Shown piece by piece: positions 6,491-10,837 of a DNA stretch of 10,837 nucleotides. The stretch lies in assembly GCA_030612965.1 (NCBI GenBank), contig JAUWMW010000056.1, positions 1 to 10,837 of the forward strand. Reading direction: 5' to 3'. Below the pieces are notes generated by a model. The model saw nothing but the letters and a program-made list of their open reading frames with translations. It made no database searches and was not told the origin of the DNA. The position numbers and the translations under genes are program-made. The number at the start of each line of letters is the position of its first letter. Position 1 is the first letter of the stretch. The stretch comes from a bacterium (lineage in GTDB: Bacteria > Zixibacteria > MSB-5A5 > GN15 > FEB-12).

Positions 6491-6536
6491 GTGCACATAC
6501 GCACGATACGACACGGCCTACCGTGCGTTTGTGCAA
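6491..6536. promoter_or_regulatory. Inverted repeat, likely upstream activating sequence
   Basis: TGCACATACGCACG (6492-6505) and CGTGCGTTTGTGCA (6522-6535) match as an inverted repeat at thirteen of fourteen bases with a 16-base spacer. Each arm also contains a smaller dyad: GTGC-N6-GCAC at 6491-6504 and TGC-N6-GCA at 6524-6535. Corresponding points are about three helical turns apart. A further palindrome, CACGG-CCTA-CCGTG, lies at 6512-6525. The region is about 140-185 bases upstream of the predicted transcription start and 26 bases past the activator stop codon, a normal place for an enhancer-like site. Confidence 0.6.
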
Positions 6537-6561
6537 TACAGTCTCCTGGAAGCAATCGGTG

Positions 6562-7911
6562 CTACTCCAAGGGTATTTTCAAGCCAAGCTTCTTGATTTT
6601 TCTGTAGAGAGTCGACGGATTGATGGCAAGGTCTTTAGCAGTTTCCGTGCGGTTCCAGTTGTGTCGTTTCAGGGCTGCCATTATGAACAAAGATTCCATC
6701 TCCTTCATATTGCTGGCTATCTCAACAGCTGGGATGGCCCCTCTTGCCTGAAGGTTCTCCGGCAGATCTTCCGGTTTAATGACTCCCCCGGGGCTAAGTA
6801 CAAAGGCGTGTTCAATAATGTTTTCGAGCTCTCGGATATTGCCCGGGTAGTTGTATGCCATTAGAAGCTTGAGAACTCGCGATGAGATACCTGAGATGTT
6901 GGTTTGACGCAGTCTGTTAAATCGCTGGACAAAATGATCCGCCAGCAGCGGTATATCCTCTCGCCTTTCTCGCAATGGAGGGAGAGGAATTCTAATGACG
7001 TTGATACGGTAGAACAGATCCTTCCTGAATAGCCCTTCAGAGACAAGCTTGTCAAGTAACCTGTTGGTAGCAGCTACAACTCTCACGTCGGCCACAACAG
7101 ATCGAGTACTCCCCAAAGGCTCAAAAGTCTTTTCCTGCAGAACTCTGAGAAGCTTCACTTGCATAGCCGGTGATACGTCGCCAATCTCATCCAGCAGCAA
7201 GGTGCCTTTCTCGGCGAGAGCGAAGCGACCCTTCTTGTCTTTCCTGGCATCGGTAAACGCACCGGCTACATATCCGAACAGTTCAGATTCAAGGAGTGTG
7301 TCGGGAAGAGCGCCGCAATTGATGCTTATGAATGGTCCTCGTTTTCTGGAACTAAGGCTGTGTATTGCGCGCGCGATCAACTCCTTGCCGGTTCCACTTT
7401 CTCCTTCGATCAATACAGTGCTTCCACTTTGCGCTATCGCAGGGAGAAGATGGAAGATGTCCAGCATTTTCCGGCTGCGGCTGATCATATTCTCGTACGT
7501 ATACTTGGCCTCGAACTCCCTTCTTACTTGCCTGACCAGATCGAGGTCTCGAAAGGTTTCCACGCCACCTATAATCCGACCATGCTGGTCTCTCAGTAAC
7601 GCCGTAGATATACTGATAGGAATAAGCTTACCTTTCCTATTGGTGATACAGACAGGTTGATTGATAACCGGTTTCTCTGTAGCCATGGTCCGTTTCAAGG
7701 CACAGTTGCCCTCACAAATATCAGTCCGGAAAACCTCCCTGCAAGTCCTTCCAATTGCTTCCTCAGCCTTGAAGCCGGTAATCCGTTCTGCAGCTTTATT
7801 GAGAAAGGTTATCTTCCAGTCCATATCGACGGCGAAAACACCGTCCGATATACTGTCCACAACGGTCAACAATTTCCTGCAGAGATCTTCTTTAGAAGGC
7901 AAGTGCTTCAT
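6562..7911 (-). CDS. Sigma-54-dependent transcriptional activator (PAS-AAA+-Fis)
   Basis: A 449-residue enhancer-binding protein. Residues 10-125 are a PAS domain (DSISDGVFAVDMDWKITFLN) containing C57, C66 and C70 (FRTDICEGNCALKRT), a pattern shared by a group of anaerobe regulators and suited to redox or metal sensing. The AAA+ domain has Walker A GESGTGKE (170-177), the sigma-54 contact loop GAFTDA (217-222, where the classic form is GAFTGA), Walker B LLLDEIGD (238-245) and arginine residues in LFRKDLFYRINV. The C-terminal Fis-type helix-turn-helix covers about 405-443 (NWNRTETAKDLAINPSTLYRKIKKLGL). There is no receiver domain, so it senses directly through PAS. It starts 39 bases after the MBL gene. 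Its likely target is the DUF2173 promoter just downstream. Confidence 0.93.
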   Translation of the reverse strand: MKHLPSKEDLCRKLLTVVDSISDGVFAVDMDWKITFLNKAAERITGFKAEEAIGRTCREVFRTDICEGNCALKRTMATEKPVINQPVCITNRKGKLIPISISTALLRDQHGRIIGGVETFRDLDLVRQVRREFEAKYTYENMISRSRKMLDIFHLLPAIAQSGSTVLIEGESGTGKELIARAIHSLSSRKRGPFISINCGALPDTLLESELFGYVAGAFTDARKDKKGRFALAEKGTLLLDEIGDVSPAMQVKLLRVLQEKTFEPLGSTRSVVADVRVVAATNRLLDKLVSEGLFRKDLFYRINVIRIPLPPLRERREDIPLLADHFVQRFNRLRQTNISGISSRVLKLLMAYNYPGNIRELENIIEHAFVLSPGGVIKPEDLPENLQARGAIPAVEIASNMKEMESLFIMAALKRHNWNRTETAKDLAINPSTLYRKIKKLGLKIPLE

Positions 7912-7950
7912 CTTTCCGGTATTCCTGCTACGATTTCGAGTAGCCTTTCC

Positions 7951-8589
7951 TCATATCTCAATCACCGTTCCGACTCCCCCCTGGATGTACATGTCTGGAT
8001 ACATGGACCTGATTTCCGGTATGTGCTGAGTGCAATGAGTAGGACAAACGGAATGCAAATCCTGAATCAATCCGAACTCATCGAATTCATGCAAGCCACC
8101 AATCAACATGTACGGTTTCCCGAATTGAGCCGCAGCCTTCAGGATGTTTCCTACCCCCGGGTGAGAACACCCGACAACAACCACCAGTCCTTTTTCGGTT
8201 TGAATGGCCAGCGACTGTTCCATATCCTCGAGTAACCCGGTAGTGTAAAAGTGCTCATGCAGTTGTGTGGGTTTGTCTTCGTAAACGATTTCCCTGACGT
8301 GGAAAACGCCGCGTAGTGATGAAGGCGCGTACAGCGTGACGTTTTCGTTAACATCAAGAAAGGCTGAAAGACCACCCGTATGATCGAAATGGATATGAGA
8401 GATAAACACTTCCCCAACGGAGTGCGGGTCGATCCCCAGGACATCCATGTTCTTGAGGAGAATGGCGCCACTACCGCCGGTGTCAAACAGGATTCTCCTG
8501 CCGTAGGCCTCGACAAGACAGGAAAAACCCCAGTCCGGTGTCAACGCCTGGTCAGATGTCTCGTTATCGTAGATTATAGTGATCTTCAT
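7951..8589 (-). CDS. MBL-fold metallohydrolase, COG1237-like
   Basis: A 212-residue metallo-beta-lactamase-fold protein. The metal motif is SHIHFDHTGG (64-73) with H65, H67, D69 and H70. Further ligands are likely H143 in GCSHPGVGNIL and H167 in GGLHEF. The opening MKITIIYDNETSDQAL and GFSCLVE are typical of COG1237, a group that includes an archaeal enzyme of methanopterin synthesis; in bacteria the substrate is unknown. C182, H185 and C186 (VCPTHCTQH) near the end add a thiol-rich patch common in this group. The start at 8589 has GCAGGAG eleven bases upstream; a longer frame to 8658 would reach the edge of the intergenic repeat and is rejected. The sigma-54 activator follows by 39 bases. 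Confidence 0.87.
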   Translation of the reverse strand: MKITIIYDNETSDQALTPDWGFSCLVEAYGRRILFDTGGSGAILLKNMDVLGIDPHSVGEVFISHIHFDHTGGLSAFLDVNENVTLYAPSSLRGVFHVREIVYEDKPTQLHEHFYTTGLLEDMEQSLAIQTEKGLVVVVGCSHPGVGNILKAAAQFGKPYMLIGGLHEFDEFGLIQDLHSVCPTHCTQHIPEIRSMYPDMYIQGGVGTVIEI

Positions 8590-8658
8590 CTGTTTACGAA
8601 CTCCTGCTGTTGGTTCATCACTGCCGGCTCGCACGCAATTGCCAATCTCGCGCTCCAT

Positions 8659-8734
8659 CTGTCATCCCCGCGAAAGCGGGGATCCAGGAATCAATTGATA
8701 TATATATGGATTCCTGCTCTCGCAGGAATGACAG
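8659..8734. repeat. Double-hairpin inverted repeat (MITE/REP-like)
   Basis: Two facing hairpins. The left is ATCCCCGC-GAAA-GCGGGGAT (8664-8683) and the right is ATTCCTGC-TCTC-GCAGGAAT (8710-8729). The whole unit is itself an inverted repeat: CTGTCAT at 8659 and ATGACAG ending at 8734, with GGAATC / GGATTC inside and the AT-rich centre TTGATATATATATGG. The sequence resembles the common bacterial GTCATTCCCGCGAAAGCGGG dispersed repeats. It lies between the DUF89 and MBL genes and could affect transcript ends, but it has no T run. Confidence 0.75.
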
Positions 8735-8800
8735 GAAAAGCAAGACTGTAACTTCTCTGTCTTCCACTCTGTGTTTTTCAATAGTCTGCTATAGACCTTC

Positions 8801-9652
8801 CTATGTCTCGATGTTCATCCCCTTCAGCACGATGTCACCTTTGGTAACGCCAAGGTCGTTCGCGATGATTTGGCATTTGGCCTTCAACAGGAAGAAAATC
8901 GAGTGGTCTTCGTTTGAAAGACCCTCATAGTTTCCCTGGCCTTTGGCCACGACGAACTCAGCGCTGTCAAGCATCTCTCTGAATTCCAAACTGCAGGTGC
9001 TGAGAATCGTACCGGGAGCATCAGTCCCCGAAGAAACAATCGTCGCGACCCTATCAATACCTGCCTGAACGGCATCCTCAGCAGTTGCGTCGTTTATGAC
9101 CGGCTTTTCTCGCACGACATACGTCACCGGCTTGTTCATCTGCTCAATGAGAAGTCTGTCGAAAACGGTTTCGCCGGCGTTGTCACCAATGTACAGTATC
9201 TGCTCAGCCTTTGCCAGGTAGTTCTTGAACGCGCTGTAATCACAAATCGCGAAATCCATTTCCAATGATTCTTCTATTGCTGTATCGATATCAAAGCCGG
9301 CGTTGGGACCGAAGTCAATCACGTTCCCGGCTATTGCAATCCGGATGGCGGTTAACAGACTGTCATTGGATTCCTCGATCGTTCTCTTCAGCGAAGGGTA
9401 TCGCGCAAGGGCTTGTCGCGTGTTTTCATGTTTCAGATCTCGATACGGATCAGGATTCCCTGTTATCTCTCTTACCATCCGGTAAATCAACTCCCCCGTT
9501 TCCGGCGGCGTGCTTTCAAGGGAGATGTCACTCAGTATCGCGCCCAGTTCATTCAGAACCCGCTTCTGCAGTTGTTCATCATCGGTGGCTATTCGCCCTG
9601 CACGGAGAGCCTGCTCGAAAAAGCAGGGGATACAGTCAAGATAAGATTTCAT
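8801..9652 (-). CDS. DUF89/ARMT1-like damage-control phosphatase
   Basis: A 283-residue protein of the DUF89 family, metal-dependent phosphatases thought to remove damaged phosphometabolites. It begins MKSYLDCIPCFFEQALRAG with the C7-x2-C10 pair of the microbial short subfamily. Signature stretches are AGNVIDFG (108-115), the metal and phosphate site GDNAGETVFDR (156-166), VREKPVINDAT (180-190), VSSGTDAPGT (206-215) and AKGQGNYEGL (236-245). Aspartates D113 and D157, together with N158, are likely metal ligands. The length is normal for prokaryotic members. The start has GAGGT five bases upstream. The real substrate is unknown. It is the first gene after the candidate promoter at 9772-9800, about 110 bases downstream, and the MBL gene follows after 211 bases. 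Confidence 0.9.
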   Translation of the reverse strand: MKSYLDCIPCFFEQALRAGRIATDDEQLQKRVLNELGAILSDISLESTPPETGELIYRMVREITGNPDPYRDLKHENTRQALARYPSLKRTIEESNDSLLTAIRIAIAGNVIDFGPNAGFDIDTAIEESLEMDFAICDYSAFKNYLAKAEQILYIGDNAGETVFDRLLIEQMNKPVTYVVREKPVINDATAEDAVQAGIDRVATIVSSGTDAPGTILSTCSLEFREMLDSAEFVVAKGQGNYEGLSNEDHSIFFLLKAKCQIIANDLGVTKGDIVLKGMNIET

Positions 9653-9752
9653 TCAATACCTCTGTTACGGGCAAAGTCGTTTTATTGCATCCACAAGATA
9701 CGATTAGGAGTTCATTAGAACAAGTTTCCATGATGGCATGCGATCAAGGCGA

Positions 9753-9790
9753 CTGGATCAGATGTTCAGGCACTGTAATACCTGATCCAG
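9753..9790. promoter_or_regulatory. Inverted repeat overlapping the promoter before the DUF89 gene
   Basis: CTGGATCAG (9753-9761) and CTGATCCAG (9782-9790) are perfect 9-bp arms with a 20-base spacer. A second, inner palindrome is TCAGG-N10-CCTGA (9766-9785). The -10 hexamer (9772-9777) lies in the middle and the right arm lies in the spacer between -10 and -35, so a protein bound here would block or control the polymerase. Confidence 0.45.
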
Positions 9791-9800
9791 AAGTTGTCAA
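9772..9800 (-). promoter_or_regulatory. Sigma-70-like promoter for the DUF89 gene
   Basis: On the minus strand a perfect -35 TTGACA (9800-9795) is followed by exactly 17 bases and TACAGT (9777-9772), four of six bases of the -10 consensus. Transcription would start near 9765 and leave a leader of about 110 bases. Confidence 0.55.
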
Positions 9801-9912
9801 CTGCCTTGGTCTAATCCCCGGCCGGGCGCCACGCAAAAGCTGAGAGAGTGATATATGATTTCGGTCGTGGGTCAGACACCGAGCAGTGCGTTGGCGCCAT
9901 CCAACTACCAGA

Positions 9913-9944
9913 GTTTCAATCCACGCCCCCGTGAAGGGGGCGAC
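9913..9944 (-). CRISPR. Solitary type I-C-like CRISPR repeat without an array
   Basis: The minus strand of these 32 bases begins GTCGCCCCC and ends GTGGATTGAAAC, the hallmark ends of the 32-bp repeat class used by type I-C systems. CGCCCCC and GGGGGCG form the expected 7-bp stem around TTCAC. I looked one repeat-plus-spacer length away on both sides and found no second copy, and there is no cas gene in the window. It is therefore an orphan repeat, perhaps the relic of an array or a product of off-site integration. Confidence 0.6.
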
Positions 9945-10020
9945 TTGGCGAGAATGGCTAAGGACATGGAATTGCTGTGTACGGTTACGGCTGATTACAT
10001 TGGTGGTGGCGCTGATACGA
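9945..10020. other. Intergenic stretch with no recognised gene
   Basis: Between the orphan CRISPR repeat and the terminator. A short plus-strand frame crosses it, but it reads through both the palindromic repeat and the terminator stem and has no protein-like character. If the repeat came from an array read on the minus strand, its leader would have been here; the sequence is not notably AT-rich as leaders often are. Together with 9801-9912, which is also empty, it fills most of the 434-base gap between genes. Confidence 0.5.
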
Positions 10021-10063
10021 AAAAAGCCGGGTTCCCGCTGCCTCAGGCGGTATGGAACCCGGC
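10020..10063 (-). terminator. Strong intrinsic terminator after the secreted-protein gene
   Basis: On the minus strand GCCGGGTTCC (10063-10054) pairs perfectly with GGAACCCGGC (10035-10026), and CCGC/GCGG extends the pairing into the loop. The stem is followed directly by TTTTTT. It lies 24 bases past the stop codon of the secreted protein gene at 10087. Confidence 0.85.
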
Positions 10064-10086
10064 GTAATCAGTTCTTGCAGTAAATC

Positions 10087-10659
10087 TTACTCCGGTTTTC
10101 TCACGACCCACACCGGAATGATCTGCTTCTCGGCTTTACGGTCGAGACCGAGGGTGTCCGGCGGCTCACCCGGCTGAATCCGTTTGGCGATGACCATCAG
10201 GGTGTTATTTGGCCGCGTAAACGTAGTATCGACGGTGAACTCCGTTATCGGCTTCTTGTCCGGTGAGGACACGAACAGCGTTACCAGTCGACCTTTCCCC
10301 GGCGGGAGTGAATTCTTGTTGGGGCCCAGATTGGCCACCAACCCCATCGTAACACACTGAATAGCAGTATCGGCGCGGAAGCCCTTGTAGTCGAACTTCT
10401 CCACCCGACCACCGGTGAAGACTGCTGAGTCCCCCTTTAGTCGAGTCTTGCCGCCGATCAACCGTAGCGGGATCGACAAGGCCTCTACCCACTCGTCGTT
10501 GGTATATGAGATGTCGACTTTCCAGTTGTAGTCGTCGATTTTGGACAGATCGGCGTACAGGGTGTCCGGTATACCAAAGGCGTCGGTCTGAGCCGATACG
10601 AACATCGGGAGCAAACACAACAGGGTGACCAGGGCAAATACGTTAGCTTTTTGTTTCAT
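10087..10659 (-). CDS. Secreted hypothetical protein, cohesin-like beta fold
   Basis: A 190-residue exported protein. Residues 1-23 form a Sec signal peptide: KQK, then the hydrophobic stretch VFALVTLLCLLPMFV, with cleavage expected after VSA. The mature part is rich in beta-strand sequence: KVDISYTNDEWVEALSIPLR (48-67), GDSAVFTGGRVEKFDYKGF (76-94), VTMGLVANLGPNKNSLPPGK (103-122) and GRLVTLFVSS. The order (strand, aliphatic-PLR, GD, then a LPPG-x-G-R turn and a hydrophobic strand) resembles cohesin-like or carbohydrate-binding domains in secreted proteins of Zixibacteria-type genomes; I hold this loosely. One cysteine remains in the mature part. The start at 10659 has TGGAG five bases upstream. 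It is closed by the terminator at 10020-10063. Confidence 0.78.
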   Translation of the reverse strand: MKQKANVFALVTLLCLLPMFVSAQTDAFGIPDTLYADLSKIDDYNWKVDISYTNDEWVEALSIPLRLIGGKTRLKGDSAVFTGGRVEKFDYKGFRADTAIQCVTMGLVANLGPNKNSLPPGKGRLVTLFVSSPDKKPITEFTVDTTFTRPNNTLMVIAKRIQPGEPPDTLGLDRKAEKQIIPVWVVRKPE

Positions 10660-10721
10660 TCTTTCTCCACTCACTATGAGTTCAGGTTTATTCTTGATAC
10701 AATTCCCATCGGCAAAGGATC

Positions 10722-10837
10722 CTAAGTTCCCCATCCTTCTTCCGGCTGCAACAGCATCGATCGCAACCGGCCGATCAGTGAATCGGCCCGTTCCGGCTGG
10801 TTCAACTCGTTTCGATATATTGCCGCCGCCTTTAGCA
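10722..10837 (-). CDS. C-terminal end of a helical (possibly TPR-like) protein, partial
   Basis: The window edge cuts this gene; 37 codons and a TAG stop remain. They read KAAAIYRNELNQPERADSLI, then GRLRSMLLQPEEGWGT. The spacing of A, Y and L residues is that of helical repeats such as TPR, and the ending looks like a real protein tail. The reading frame is open to the edge, and the stop lies 62 bases before the start of the secreted protein gene. The other open frame on this strand over the same bases (leading into the longer version of the secreted protein) is glycine- and arginine-rich and less credible. Confidence 0.5.
   Translation of the reverse strand, partial: LKAAAIYRNELNQPERADSLIGRLRSMLLQPEEGWGT

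Noticed and set aside
7049..7660. A 203-codon plus-strand frame antisense to the sigma-54 activator
   Set aside because: The activator has every family motif in the opposite frame; the antisense frame is serine- and leucine-rich with no domain.
8590..8658. Longer N-terminus for the MBL protein starting at 8658
   Set aside because: It would begin at the edge of the intergenic repeat, adds unconserved residues, and the internal ATG at 8589 has a ribosome site and the family start.
9265..9843. A 192-codon plus-strand frame overlapping the DUF89 gene
   Set aside because: It is antisense to a clear DUF89 coding sequence, has low-complexity composition and continues through the promoter region.
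9845..9912. A second, decayed CRISPR repeat about one spacer away on the left
   Set aside because: GTCTGACCCACGACCG begins at roughly the right distance but shares only the first three bases and a few others; no stem is present.
9855..10067. A plus-strand frame over the orphan CRISPR repeat
   Set aside because: It reads through the repeat stem and the terminator stem and has no ribosome site or recognisable protein.

Overview
The window looks like a chromosomal stretch from an uncultured, probably anaerobic, diderm bacterium of moderate GC that uses sigma-54. It holds a sigma-54 activator, a close match to a -24/-12 promoter, and a Sec-type exported protein. Many genes encode small redox or metal proteins (NifX-like, DUF1858, radical SAM, cupin, SEC-C). 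The exported protein near the right edge resembles secreted proteins I associate with candidate phyla such as Zixibacteria, but that placement is a guess. All fourteen genes I accept, thirteen complete and one partial, lie on the minus strand, so they are read from right to left.

Right edge (about 10020-10837): the C-terminal end of a helical, possibly TPR-like protein, then a small secreted protein closed by a strong intrinsic terminator. Between that terminator and the next gene (9653-10020) there is no gene. This stretch holds one isolated 32-bp CRISPR repeat of type I-C appearance without neighbouring repeats, and a sigma-70-like promoter whose -10 sits inside a 9-bp inverted repeat.

Centre-right (6562-9652): a DUF89/ARMT1-like metal-dependent phosphatase, an intergenic double-hairpin repeat, an MBL-fold hydrolase of the COG1237 type, and a PAS-AAA+-Fis sigma-54 activator with a cysteine-bearing PAS domain. 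Directly downstream of the activator gene lies a 236-bp control region. It has a 14-bp inverted repeat that could be an upstream activating site, an IHF-like site, and a sigma-54 promoter that fires into a DUF2173 gene.

Centre-left (3646-6325): DUF2173, a small Cys-rich protein, a one-motif SEC-C protein, a class I methyltransferase and an ArsP_2-type 10-TM permease. They follow each other closely enough to be one transcription unit driven by the sigma-54 promoter.

Left (245-3528): a class I/II aminotransferase, a COG0731-like radical SAM enzyme with a closely spaced cupin, then (after a dyad-rich 203-bp spacer) a DUF1858 CxxC protein and a NifX-like cluster-binding protein. The left edge (1-244) has no gene. 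It holds a composite palindromic repeat related to the one near 8.7 kb.

As a whole the window reads as a redox and metal-cofactor island under a PAS/sigma-54 sensor. The strongest unexplained points are the complete sigma-54 control module in front of the uncharacterised DUF2173 gene and the orphan CRISPR repeat.
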